Shown: positions 43,971 to 55,613 of the stretch, in pieces
Layout of the letters: every line of letters starts with the position of its first letter
Position numbering within the stretch: position 1 is the first letter of the stretch
DNA from: Larix kaempferi
Lineage: Eukaryota > Streptophyta > Pinopsida > Pinales > Pinaceae
Length of the DNA stretch: 64,000 nt
Direction: 5' to 3'
Assembly (NCBI GenBank): GCA_027924585.1
Contig: BSBM01000372.1
Location: forward strand, 9,531,001-9,595,000
The notes under the pieces: model-generated
What the model saw: the letters and a program-made list of their open reading frames with translations, nothing else
Database searches by the model: none
Told to the model about the DNA's origin: nothing
Program-made: the position numbers and the translations under genes

Positions 43971-45488
43971 TGTTGGCTTATTATACTGTTCTTGAGGTTT
44001 TATAGAAAGACCCAGGTTCTGTGCGGTTCGAGGAACCAACAAAACCCCTTTTCACCGGCCCTTTCGGAAACAGCCTACAAACAGACTGAGGTCTCACCCG
44101 AGGCGAAGTAATGAGGACATTGCAGAATTAGGTTTCCACAACCGGGTGATGAGCGCTTAACAGACTAATGAGCAATGCGCTATAGAACTCGTGCTACCAA
44201 ATGGGGACTGCGTGAAGTTCACCTTCTCCGCGGCTAACACTTAGACTATCGCGCATCCAAGGACTGCGCGATGTGGAATGGTTCTTCGACAATAGGACAT
44301 CGAAACAGAGGGTTGCGCTTCCTCCCTACTCTTATGCAACTTCAATAGATTATACTCAGTGTAACTGATGAATTTAACAAGCACAATAGTTTGAGACCCT
44401 TGCGAACTTATACATTATAACAAACAACAATCTAACTGCACACTTCTGGTGCTACGCTCAGGGAATCGCACTATACAGACTTTGCTGGCCAAGTGTTTAC
44501 CCGATTGATTTATGCATTCAACTGACTTAGAAATACTTATGCAATTAACATTCATTCACACATGTTGATACTTAACATATTATCCCCATCATTATCCTTA
44601 TGGTGAATACATATAAAAGCAAGAACGCATGAGCTCATAAACAAGATATTAACCATTCAGCATAAGCAAATACACAGATTCAAGCACATAAGCAATCACA
44701 TAACACAGATTTAACGTGGTTCACCCCCAGGATGGGAGCTATGTCCATGGGAACTATTGTTCTATTATTTATGGGAAGGGTACAATAGTTCCATCCCGCG
44801 CACTCAGCTACAGAATCTCTTCTCTCTTAGTAGGTCACTGCGCACGCAGCTGCAGATCCTTTTACAATCGTCTCTCAACAGAGTTCAATATTCAACATTG
44901 CTCAATAGAATATTCATTAACCCAACAACCCTTTTCTTTACAAAATGTGCCCTTTTATAGATCGTGCCCGTAGGTCATGTCTTTAAAATCAAGTGGGCCA
45001 AAAACCCTAAGGGTACCCAAAACTATTGTGGTTACCCGCCAACTCAGCCTGTTGCAGTTGAAAGCTGCTCCACATGCTTCTGGCCATTCTGCTGGACCAC
45101 TTGCAACCCACACGCCCTTCTGAAAGCCGCATCCTTTATGAAATGGTTACAATGCATCGTGGTGTGTCGCTTTCCGTCCCTCTAGCCTCCTCGTCGCTGT
45201 CGACACGACGGCTTAGCTTCTAAATGTTTTTCGCCACTCCCATTGGCAAGTCGCTTTCACCTGACTTCATGCTCCTCCATACCAAAAACATGTCACTTTC
45301 CTCTGCTCGACCTTCCATTACATTCTTTACCCAAAATAGGTTCCCTCCTAGCACTGCGTGGTGCTACCACTTAATAGAGATGGCACTTAGCCACGCAGTT
45401 CTTGCCCTCCCGATACTACGTTGCGCTTAACTTTGCAGCTCCACAAAAGTGTCTTGCTAAAACTGCCTTACTTGGGCCAGGCCTAACA
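43971..45488 (-). repeat. 3' LTR of element C (1518 bp)
   Basis: Minus strand TGTTAGGCC...AAGCCAACA. About 50 bp around 44825-44875 are absent from the partner LTR. Confidence 0.88.
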
Positions 45489-45503
45489 GGCCCCTAACAC
45501 TTA
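45489..45503 (-). other. PPT region and aORF stop of element C
   Basis: TAAGTGTTAGGGGCC on the minus strand. The TAA that ends the aORF is 12 nt from the LTR, exactly as in element 1. Confidence 0.7.
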
Positions 45504-47788
45504 CATGTGTCTCATCCCCTAGCCACTTTCCACTTATGGTTCCATGAGTTTCTTTTCCTCCTGCGGAGCTATTTTAGCAGCGAACTCTTGATACGTTGTG
45601 CTCAGCTTAGCAATCGTTTCCCTGACATCCTGTTCAATTACTTTGATGGTTTCCAACACATTCAGTGTTAAGTCATCTTGATTTTGCTCTTGCACTGAAT
45701 CCTATGTGTCACGGAGTTCTCTCAGTTTTTATTCAATATTCTACGTTAGTTCATGGGATTCCTCCTGTAGGGGCTGTGAATTATCTCCGGCTTCAGCCTC
45801 CTGTTCTCTTAACACTTGAAGTTGTCTTTTTTATTTATTTGACTTCTGGAAATCTGCAGATTCTATCTATTGGTAGCAGGTTCTTCATCTCCACGTTCAG
45901 AACATCTAACACTTCCTGCTTTCCTTGCAAACTGGTTTGGACCTACAGCAACTCAGGGTCCTCTTGTAGCATAATAAACATTCTTGTAGCTTCATCCAGC
46001 AAGTTTTGACACTTTGCCGGATATGGTCTCTGCGGCTGCTTTTGTTTTGGCTACTCTGAGCTCTGACTGATCTGGTGTTGTCTTCAACTAATTCCGTGCT
46101 TCCAAGGCGGAAATCTTTGCTTGATAATCATGAGTCTCCATGCCTTTCATTCCAGTCTTAAGATTGCTGACTACTGAGCCGATCTTAAGGATAGTGTCCG
46201 CGAGCTCTGGATTCTCGTCGCAATCTGGTATCTCCGCACAAACTGAAGCGACAGTCTGCTCTATTCTTCTTCACTGGTCCTGTTCACTTTCAAGTGCCTT
46301 GGCTCTCTTTAAACTTGCTTCCTACAACTTCTTATAATTTTATTGTAATTGATGGTGTTGGTCCAAAGCGACCAAATTTCTATCATGGATCTCTTTGATA
46401 ACCTGCAAGTGTAGATTGTGTAGGCCCTCTAGTGGCAACATCGTGATGTTGATGTCCACATGCTCTATGCTTTGCGCACCCACAGCTATTTCATCGCGCG
46501 GTATAATGAAACTGAGTGGGTCAATGCAGACTATGTGTGATTTTGGTGGCATAGTCAGGGCTAGAGGTGTTTTCTTTGGCTGCGAAGTGTACCCTGGCCT
46601 TGCTTCCGATTTTGATTCTCGCGGGAAAGCCAAGTCGCACTGGACTTGCTCAAAATTCACTATTATCCCTTGTAGCGTAGTTAGATTTTGTTGCAAGCTT
46701 GCTTGAATCTTCTCATCCTTACTGTCTTTGAGGTTCAGCACATATTCTAGATGCACAGTGACTGTGGATGTGATCATCTCATAGTCGTCATCATGTAGCT
46801 TCACGTTTGTCCAATTGTCCCTTTGAGGCTTTCTGTTTCTTCTTATGTATTTTCTCTCATACTGAGATTCTTGGCTCCGTACTTTTTCCTGATGGTAACT
46901 ATTCGACAATTTTTGTTGGAATTGAATTACTTTCTTTAGAGTCACTATCAATGATCATAGGTCCTTTGACCTTCCATTCATCCACCCATTCTTTCATAAT
47001 AAGGTCGATATCTGCTTCATCCTTGTGATAGTTCCCTTGGAACCATTATGGGTTCTTTTTATGTGCCTTTGCTTAAATGTATATGGAATGCATGTCAGCG
47101 TAAAAATTTAAGGTGCGAATATATTTAGATGTTAACTCTTTTGATATGCGTAGCGTGTGAACAATAACATCACACAGTTGCTCGTAGTCTGTGTAGAAAA
47201 CTTCATTCGACGCGTGCTGTCATTCCAGCATTAGATTCGCCCAGTCATTTGCATATCTAGGTCCTCGACAGTCATTGCTGGGAGAGGTGAGGCCAACATA
47301 GTGCCTTGGGTCCTTCCATCCTACAAACAAAATTAATACCATCAACCAGTTGTAATGAAAATCAGCACCATGGACCTGATTTTCATAGACATCCTCCAGA
47401 AACTCGTTCAGTAAATATTGGCACAAGTTGAATCTTTCGCCCTGCGCTACCTTCGCCCTAAGGAGCACTGTGCAAGTTGGGACTTCTGTCGTCCTTTCCT
47501 TCTGCAAAATTTTTCCTGCTAGCAATTGTGTTATGAACCGCATAGCATCATCAACTATATCATTCGTGACGAACCCTATTTTTCCTTTTGGGATGCTATG
47601 AGTTTCTTTCATCTGCGCAGCAATCTCCTTGTCTCTTGTTTTTCCGACAGAGAACTTCTTAGGCTCTTCGCCCTGCTTGCTTAGACCCGTGATCCGATGG
47701 ATCGAGTCTATGTTTAGGTCGACTTTCCTATCCAACCAAAGGTATCCTTGGTGTGTGCACGATATGAGTGTGCACACCACCATGTTGA

Positions 47789-48191
47789 TGTTAGGAACCC
47801 ATGTAAACCCTTCTATCTACTTTGTTAGTATATTGTTATTGGACGCATATGCTTTGTAAGTCGTCCCATAGTATTTGCTGATCCATAGTTTGTATTATTG
47901 TTGTTGGACGCATATGCTTTGTAAGTCGTCCTGTAGTAATTGTTGATCCATATTTTGTATTGGCCCATGGTTTGTATTGACACATGGTATTGATGCAAGG
48001 TATTGGCACCTAGACTTAGTATATAATTTTGTGTTGAGACCAATGAAGGCACCGTGAATTTATTTGTATTAAGCTTGCTCAAAGGAGGTTTCCCCCTCGA
48101 AGTGGCCTGTGATCAACATAAAAGTGATTCTGAGTTTTGTTATTTCTATTATTCATGCATTCTCATTAATTATTGTTGTAGGTTCTTCACA
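47789..48191. repeat. 403-bp solo LTR (or small LTR-like insert) in aORF1
   Basis: Comparison with the other aORF copies shows that exactly this piece is extra. It starts TGTTAGGAACC and ends GGTTCTTCACA, imperfect inverted ends with TG...CA, flanked by GTTGA (47784-47788) and GTTAA (48192-48196), a near-match 5-bp TSD. It contains a tandem pair of about 65 bp (47834-47963). Family not recognised; strand not determined. Confidence 0.7.
47834..47963. repeat. Tandem duplication of about 65 bp
   Basis: Two copies sharing TTGGACGCATATGCTTTGTA plus AGTCGTCC lie back to back inside the 403-bp insert. Confidence 0.75.
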
Positions 48192-48299
48192 GTTAAGTTC
48201 TCGGCTCTGGTCAAAGTGCAGGAGCCTCAATAGGTTCAACAACCTTGATTCGATGACTTCAGACAGTTAGTTTTGTGCAACCAACAACGGGTTGTTCTT

Positions 48300-49045
48300 T
48301 GTTCGGATATCCACATCATCTTTTTCAGGATCTTGCATGCAAATTAGGGTTTGCATGCAGAATCTAGGGTTGGCATGCACAGGCATGCACTGGCATGCAT
48401 CCCAGTCACCAGTTTGATGCCTCCAGCACCTTATCCACTTCATTCTAGCACCCGGGATCCACTTACCACAGAGTTTTAGCCCTCCTAAGCTGAAAGGCGC
48501 CCACTTCTCACCTACTGCCAGAGAAGGGCACACTTGTTCACCTACCACTGCAGTTCCACTTCAGTTACATTCAGTTAGCTCCGATTCTCCCTGATTTGAG
48601 GCTAGTTTCACTCCCGACTGACTGTATCACTTCCGTTTGACCTCCAGTTTGATTAGGTGACTTGTTCTGAATTCAGTTAGCCTCCCATGCGCCCCCACTG
48701 AGCCTCCAGATCCTAAATCAGTGCTACACACTTCAGTTACACTTATTACACTCAGTTAGACTCAGATTGACACCTGGATGACTGGTTGTTGTGATTGATG
48801 AGCACCACCGATGATTGATGAGGAATCCTAGATAGAGTCAAGCTACTCCATTCAGTGATTCGAATGACCTCCTTAGGCAATTCGAATTGCTCAGTCATTT
48901 GTGACAGTTTGTATTGTAATTCATTCACCCTTTCAGGGATAGAGAGCACTGCTGCATGTTTTGCACAGTTTTGCACCATATTTTCTATGTTCATCTGTTG
49001 TGATTGATTTACTTGTTCATTAGATCTGCTGTGACTAATTTTACA
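48300..49045 (+). repeat. 5' LTR of copia F (746 bp)
   Basis: TGTTCGGATATCC...AATTTTACA. Five GCATGC palindromes at 48335, 48353, 48373, 48383 and 48393, the last three exactly 10 bp apart. Also rich in CACCTAC and CAGTTA words. Confidence 0.95.
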
Positions 49046-49058
49046 TGGTATCAGAGCC
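49046..49058 (+). other. PBS of copia F (iMet tRNA, perfect)
   Basis: TGGTATCAGAGCC immediately after the LTR, without a spacer base. Confidence 0.95.
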
Positions 49059-49466
49059 ATTGCAGGGACAAGATCTCTTTTCTACAGGTGTTTATACAAG
49101 AAGATTTGACTGAATTGCTAAAAATTGCAAAAAGTTTGGCATGAAATATCTCAAGGGCATTCGCTCCTGTGCATGCAAAGCTTGAAAAATATTCCAATAC
49201 CACTCCAGAAGCTTGAGTTACCACATAATTCCTGGATCTGATACATTGGACCTATTCAACATTGCTTGAAATCCAATCCCAGGTGTGATGCAACTCTCAA
49301 AGGGTGGATTGTTCGACCTTATTGTGGTTGTTTTTATGTGATTTGCAGGTTTATTGTCTCCTTCAATTGCACTCGCTATCTTTTGCATGCAAGCTTCCCT
49401 ACAGCAATTGCATTCGCTATAGTCTGCATGCAAGCTTCCTCTTCATCAGTTGACTCAATCCTTGCA

Positions 49467-52400
49467 ATGGAATACTCTTCTTCAAAGCCTATCCTCACCC
49501 CATTCAATTATTTTGATTGGAAAGATGATATGGAGATCATATTACGTTCAAAAGGTTACTACCGAGTCACTATTGGTCTTGAATTGGAGCCAAACAATGT
49601 GTCAGATTGAACCAAACACTACAACAAGCTTGATGAAGCTTATGGTCTTCTTTGTCTCTCCATCTCCAAAGATATTCACTTCCATCTCAGCGGATTGAAG
49701 ACTCCAAAAGCCATATGGGAGCAACTTGAAACACTATTCGGCAAGCAGGATGAGCTTAGGGCTTTTCAATTAGAGAATGAATTGATTGGCCTTAATCCTG
49801 AGAATTTCGAGACCATCAATGAATTCTTCACAAAATTCAAGAACTTGAACTTGCAATTGAAGAACAGTGGTGTTATCAAAGAGGATAAACAGTTGATCCT
49901 CTCCATTCTAAGCAAGCTTGGGAAAGATTATTCGGTATTTGTCTCTACTTTCAATTCCGGTCGGCTAACTACCCCGAATTGGAAGATGCCTACCTTGAAT
50001 GCCTTCATTGAGTCCGTTACAAAAGAGCATGACAAGTTGATTCAAATGGGGTCCATAAGCTCCAAAGATTCAGCCCTATTTGTTCAAGGACCCAAGAACT
50101 CGAATGGTAAAGGAAAGCTAAAGAAGGAGAAGCCCAAATTCGAGCCTCACAAGCAAAAAGACAAAGGCAAGCAAACGGATGCACCATCCAGTTCGAAATC
50201 CAAGCAAAAGGGCAAAGAAGGTAACCAAAAATCTAAATGTACTTATTGTAACCATGGCTTTCATCCCGAAATTTCATGTATGAAGAAGACTATGGATCAA
50301 ATGGCCCTCCTCTTGGAAAAGAACAACATAACCCTTCCTGATGGTGCAAGGAAGAAGGATCGGAATGACGATCATGAAAGAGGACAAGCACTCATGGCAA
50401 CGGTTTCGAAGCCCACTACTCTCTTGATAGATTCGGGTGCATCAAATCATATGGCTGAAAATATTGATTCTTTTTCCTCATTCGATCCAAACAGCTCCAT
50501 CCCCATCCATTTGGGAGATGACTCAAAAATTTCTTCAAAGGGCAAAGGTACGATTCATGTAGAACATGGAAGCTTTCAGAATGTTCTCTATGTGCCTTCC
50601 TTAGCTTCGAATCTCCTTTCTGTGTATCAAATGACACATACTGGTGAACCAAAGCAAGTCACATTCAGCCCTAATACAGTTGAAATTTCTGATATCAAAA
50701 GTGGAAGACTAGTTGCGGTTGGAAAGGCAAACCACACTGCAAAATGTTATGAGTTTTCGCACTTTATTCCGCTTGCAAAGCCCACTGCTCTTCGCACACA
50801 TGGTAATGAGGTTAGTAGGCTTTGGCATGAAATATTTGGACATCTAAATTATAAGTATTTTCTGCTGCTATCAAATAAATCCATGGTAGATGGGCTTCCA
50901 CAACTCCGTTCCTCGAAGGGAATATGCACTGGTTGCATTATTGGGAAGCACCCCGAGCACAGATTCGACCGCGGCAAGGCTAGCAGAGCCTCTACTATTT
51001 TGGGATTGATCCATTCTGATATCAGTGGTCCACTGCCCCATATGTCATTAAATGGTTCAAGGTATGTTTTGACATTTATTGACGATTTTTCCCGCTTTAC
51101 ATGGGTATTCTTTCTCAAAAACAAGTCAGAAGTGCTTGGAAAATTCAAGGATTTTAAGGCTTCTGTTGAGACCACCACTGAGAGCAAGATCAAAGCTCTT
51201 AGATCTGATAATGGTGGGGAATATATCAAGTCCGAGTTGCTGCAACTTTGTGCCCAAAGCGGAATCAAGATCCAACATACAGTTCCCTACACACCCCAGC
51301 AGAACGGTGTAGCGGAAAGGAAAAACCGGTCACTAAAAGAGATGGCTACATGCATGATTGAATCAAAAGGTTTGGCTGCAAATATTTGGGCTGAAGCAAT
51401 CAATGTTGCTGCATATATACAGAACCGTGTTCCACATTCATCCGTGAAAGTTATGACTCTTTTCGAAGCATTCTTTGGTCACAAACCGGATGTGTCAAAT
51501 TTGAGAGTTTTTGGCTCTACTGCATGGGCTAGAATTCCTTCTGAGAAGAGACGAGCTTTGGATCCAAAAAGTATCGAGTGCATATTGATAGGATATGGGG
51601 AAGAATCAAAAGCATATAAACTCATGGATATCAGATCTAAAAAGATATTCATAGAGCGCAGTGTGCAGTTTGAAGAACCGCTTCAAGAATTGCAACTAGT
51701 CGAGGAAAAGACTGTCGATCCACCGCCTTCACCAGAAGAAGATCCGAGCAGCGATAATGAAGGTATGAGTTCTGATATTTCTGATATTGTAGCAGCATAT
51801 GATGATCATGACATATCAGGTTCGGAATCCGATCATTATGATCCTCCTCAGTTACCAAAGTGGGCCCAAAACACTCTACAATCTGCTGGTTCTAGTCTTG
51901 GAAATCCTGCTGATCCGAGACGAACAAGAGGAGACTTTCAAAGAGCAGGTATGGCTCTTTCTATTGCTGATCCATTTCTTCCTGAGATTTTTTATTTGAT
52001 GGCTGGTTCAGATCCTACATCATTCTATTCATCCCATCGAGATCCGAGATGGAAAAGTGCCATGGACGAAGAGTACAGTTCTCTTCAAAAGAACAATACA
52101 TGGGAGCTAGTTTCTCTTCCACCTGGAAGAAATCTAGTGAAATGTAAATGGGTCTACCGTACTAAAGTTGCTGCTGATGGCACTATCAGAAAATATAAAT
52201 CAAGGTTGGTGGCAAAAGGTTTTTCCCAAGTCCAAGGAGTGGACTACACAGAGACCTTTGCACCGGTTGCAAAGATGGATTCCATCCGCCTTGTTTTAGC
52301 TATTGCCGCATCCAAGCACTGGGAAGTGCACCATATGGATGTGAAGAGTGCATTTTTACATGGAGACCTTGTTGAAGAGGTCTATATGCAGCAGCCAGAG

Positions 52401-52556
52401 GGTTATACATCAGATCCATCATTGGTTTGTAGATTGAAGAAGTCTTTGTACGGGTTAAAACAGGCCCCAAGAGCTTGGTACGCAAAGATGGACTCCTTCC
52501 TTCTTTCTCAGAATTTCCAAAGATGCAAATCTGATCCGAATGTGTATCTTCAGTGA
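49467..52556 (+). CDS. Copia F: gag, protease, integrase and first half of reverse transcriptase
   Basis: The start at ATG 49467 (MEYSSSKPILTPFNYFDW) fits copia gag. TGA at 49608-49610, probably from a tryptophan codon, interrupts it, and the frame is then open from 49611 to TGA 52554-52556 (its first methionine at 49695, 953 residues). Order: UBN2 gag, knuckle CTYCNHGFHPEISC, protease LLIDSGASNHM, pre-integrase LWHEIFGHLN, integrase core HSDISG, RSDNGGEY, PQQNGVAERKN with D, D, E intact, then reverse transcriptase with KWVYRTK, KGFSQVQGVDY, MDVKSAFLHGDL and KKSLYGLKQAPRAW. The stop falls just before the catalytic motif. Confidence 0.93.
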
Positions 52557-53502
52557 GTTAAAGGTAATTTGTTGGTTATTGTACTTTATGTTGATGATCT
52601 GCTTATTACTGGTAGCACACTTACTTCAATAAACAAGCTAAAATCTGCCTTAAATCTAGCTTTTGACATGAGCGATTTTGATGGGATCACTATATCTCAG
52701 CAAAAATATGCTTCCGACCTGTTATTGAAGTTTAATATGGCTGAATGTAAGGCAGCCCCGTTCCCATTCCTCTCAGGAATCAGTCTTGAGGAGGGAGATT
52801 CCACACCGCTTGCAGATTGCAGTATGTATCGACAGTTGATTGGTTCACTACTTTATCTGACACATTCACGGCCCGATATCTCATATGCCGTGAGTGCCGT
52901 GTCAAGATATATGCAGCAGCCACATGAGCTTCATTGGCGAGCAGCCAAGCGAATCTTGCAGTATGTGCAAGGTACGAGACAGTTTGGCATACACTATGCT
53001 GCAGATTCTGAGCTAGATTTCATTGGTTTTACTGATTCAGATTGGGCAGGTGATAGCATTGATCGGAAGTCCACTTCCGGTTATGTTTTCATGATTGGTC
53101 ATGGTGCTATTTGTTGGTCCAGCAAAAAAGCAAGCAGCCATTGCACTTTCTTCAGCAGAGGCAGAGTATCGAGGGGCAGTCAATGCCTGCATTCAGGCAG
53201 TTTGGTTGCAGGGTATTCTTTCCGAGTTTGGTTTTGGTGGCACTACTTCGACTGTCCTCTTTTGTGACAATCAAAGTGCTATCAAGATCTCCACAGATCC
53301 AGTTCAGCGGCAGAGGACCAAACACATTGAGATTCATATGCATTACATTCGACAGTTGGTGCATGACCGCACCATCATTCTGCAATATTGCCCTACTGAT
53401 GAGCAAATTGCAGACATCTTCACCAAGAGCTTCACTGAGAAGAAGTTCTCTTACCTCCGTTCACTGTTGGGGGTGAGTTCCATCATGGTGGAGACAGATT
53501 GA
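52557..53502 (+). pseudogene. Copia F: second half of reverse transcriptase and RNase H
   Basis: Same frame continues with LYVDDLLITGS, then DMSDFDGITISQQKYA, where roughly 15-20 residues usual in copia (the LG...YFLG segment) are missing. RNase H starts with GFTDSDWAGD, has RKSTSGYVF, shifts by one base in the run of A near 53125-53131, and goes on in frame 1 with LSSAEAEYRGA, CDNQSAIKI and RTKHIEIH to TGA 53500-53502. All catalytic acids of RNase H are present. Confidence 0.9.
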
Positions 53503-53516
53503 TTCATTATTATGCT

Positions 53517-53534
53517 TTAGCTTGAGGGGGGGCT
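53517..53534 (+). other. Second PPT-like tract of copia F
   Basis: TTAGCTTGAGGGGGGGC is nearly the same as the PPT at 53664-53678, about 147 bp upstream of it. It may be a relic of a duplicated 3' end. Confidence 0.6.
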
Positions 53535-53663
53535 TTCTTCCCACTGGGTTTTCCCTCTTTCCTCACTTAGTTTATTTTCAACATTTTTTTGGATTATTGT
53601 ATTGGGGTGACCTTTGGTCTTAGTTACCAGGGCCCCACATTATTTTGTTGGCACATCATAGTC

Positions 53664-53678
53664 TAGCTTGAGGGGGGG
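53664..53678 (+). other. PPT of copia F
   Basis: AGCTTGAGGGGGGG directly before the 3' LTR. Confidence 0.9.
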
Positions 53679-54424
53679 TGTTCGGATATCCACATCATCT
53701 TTTTCAGGATCTTGCATGCAAATTAGGGTTTGCATGCAGAATCTAGGGTTGGCATGCACAGGCATGCACTGGCATGCATCCCAGTCACCAGTTTGATGCC
53801 TCCAACACCTTATCCACTTCATTCTAGCACCCGGGAGCCACTTACCACATAGTTTTAGCCCTCCTAAGCTGAAAGGCGCTCACTTCTCACCTACTGCCAG
53901 AGAAGGGCGCACTTGTTCACCTACCACTGCAGTTCCACTTCAGTTACATTCAGTTAGCTCTGATTCTCCCTGATTTGAGGCTAGTTTCACTCCCGACTGA
54001 CTGTATCACTTCCGTTTGACCTCCAGTTTGATTAGGTGACTTGTTCTGACTTCAGTTAGCCTCCCATGCGCCCCCACTGAGCCTCCAGATCCTAAATCAG
54101 TGCTACACACTTCAGTTACACTTATTACACTCAGTTAGACTCAGATTGACACCTGGATGACTGGTTGTTGTGATTGATGAGCACCACCGATGATTGATGA
54201 GGACTCCTAGATAGAGTCAATCTACTCCATTCAGTGATTCGAATGACCTCCTTAGGCAATTCGAATTTCTCAATCATTTATGACAGTTTGTATTGTAATT
54301 CATTCACCCTTTCAGGGATAGAGAGCACTGCTGCATGTTTTGCACAGTTTTGCACCATATTTTCTATGTTCATCTGTTGTGATTGATTTACTTGTTCATT
54401 AGATCTGCTGTGACTAATTTTACA
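53679..54424 (+). repeat. 3' LTR of copia F (746 bp)
   Basis: About 12 single-base differences from the 5' LTR and no length change. GCATGC cluster conserved at 53714, 53732, 53752, 53762 and 53772. Confidence 0.95.
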
Positions 54425-55060
54425 TTCTTGACGTCCGTCTTCCAATACATATATCTATCTATCTAAAATTGTGGGTACTTCAGCTTGTTTGGATCCTTCT
54501 GCTGTTGCAGCAAGTCGTAATATTCGAACTTACAGTCCACGACCTTACCCAACATATTTGATTCTAGTTTCATATGTTTAGATATGGGCGGAAGCGGGAT
54601 TTCGTACTTAGCATTCCTGGTGAGCTTTAGGGCCGGTGCATCCTGTGCATGCGGAGAGATATACTCAGGGTCAAAGTTAATGGGATTTCTTTATCGCCAA
54701 GCAAAAATTCTGGTAGCTTGGAGCTCATTATCTTCTCTTTTGTCTTTTCCACTGTTGGTTCCTTACACTTGCCTTGCATTTGTGTAGAGTTTCATGGCGA
54801 ACGATGTGAACCTTGACCTTGTTCTGTAACAAGCTTCTTAGCAGGGTTTCTCATCAACTCTTCAAGGCCCATTTTCTCAAACACCCGCACGACCTACTCG
54901 AATGCGAACTCTTGCTCAATTGTAGATTTGTCAGACATACACTGGAATTTATTCTACTGAGTCACGGGGTAACTTTGATGCTCTCGGTAAACAGATTCAA
55001 TCTATGGCTCGCAGAAAAATTTCAGAGTTTCGGTAACGCCCGCGAGCCCAAACACAACGG

Positions 55061-55068
55061 TATTTATA
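55061..55068 (-). promoter_or_regulatory. TATA box of aORF1 in element C
   Basis: Minus strand CCTATAAATACC, 123 nt before the ATG at 54938. The same box at the same distance precedes aORF2. Confidence 0.6.
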
Positions 55069-55613
55069 GGTGCAGTCAGTCTGAGACGCACCCATCAACG
55101 GCTTGAAAATCATTAAATGGCATGTCCGTTGGTGAAATCCGTTGAGGAGTCAGGTCCTTTCCTTCATTAATTCCTTCACAACGGTTATTTCCGTGTTAAA
55201 TGCTCAAGCAATCGTCGACAAAATCACTGTATAACGACTAGTTTTCCGAATGACATTGTAACGACTAGTTTCTTGGAATGTTGTGTTAGACTATGCGGTG
55301 GGTTGTCACTATCCCGACGCTGTTACTTCGCAGTGTCCTACTTTTTTTGTTCTGAACTCCATCTCTTTCTTGGTCTCTTTGATCTGCGCAACTACATTTT
55401 GATCTTCGTACTGTGCGGTTCTTCTTTTCTTTTCATTTTCTTTTTCTTTTTCTTTCATGCACAGTTTCACTTCTCGACTAGTGCTGCACGGTTGATGCAT
55501 TCTTTCCCTCAAACTTCGCGTATTAGACCAAAATTGTGTACAGAATCTTTTGAATTTCTAGTGCCCAATTTCAACTATACTTGACACTTAGAAATTTCCT
55601 TCTCTTCTACTCA
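55069..55613 (-). other. Spacer between pol and aORF1 of element C
   Basis: No ORF of substance. On the + strand a T/C-rich stretch (about 55420-55460). Equivalent to 3778-4286 of element 1. Confidence 0.5.

Larger units (their letters stand above)
48300..54424 (+). mobile_element. Copia F: nearly complete young Ty1/copia element
   Basis: 6125 bp with two 746-bp LTRs, TSD TTCTT at 48295-48299 and 54425-54429, perfect PBS and PPT. I count about 12 differences between the LTRs (about 1.6%), the youngest dateable insertion here with D. The polyprotein is in one frame for almost its entire length, broken by two TGA codons, one deletion and one single-base shift. It is inserted in aORF1 of element C. 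Confidence 0.95.
45501..54938 (-). pseudogene. Sense third ORF (aORF1) of element C, split by copia F and a solo LTR
   Basis: ATG at 54938 starts MSDKSTIEQEFAFE and is homologous to the start in element 1. The part 54938-54425 reads to WKTDVKN-like residues where copia F (48300-54424) is inserted. It goes on at 48299-48192, is broken again by a solo LTR, and continues from 47788. The clean stretch 47783-47220 has CTHQGYLWLDRKVDLN, SIHRITGLSK and FLEDVYENQ...WLMVLILFVGWKD. A later stretch (46951-46340) is helical and charged. The coding trace ends at TAA 45503. Stops and shifts are frequent. Confidence 0.75.
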
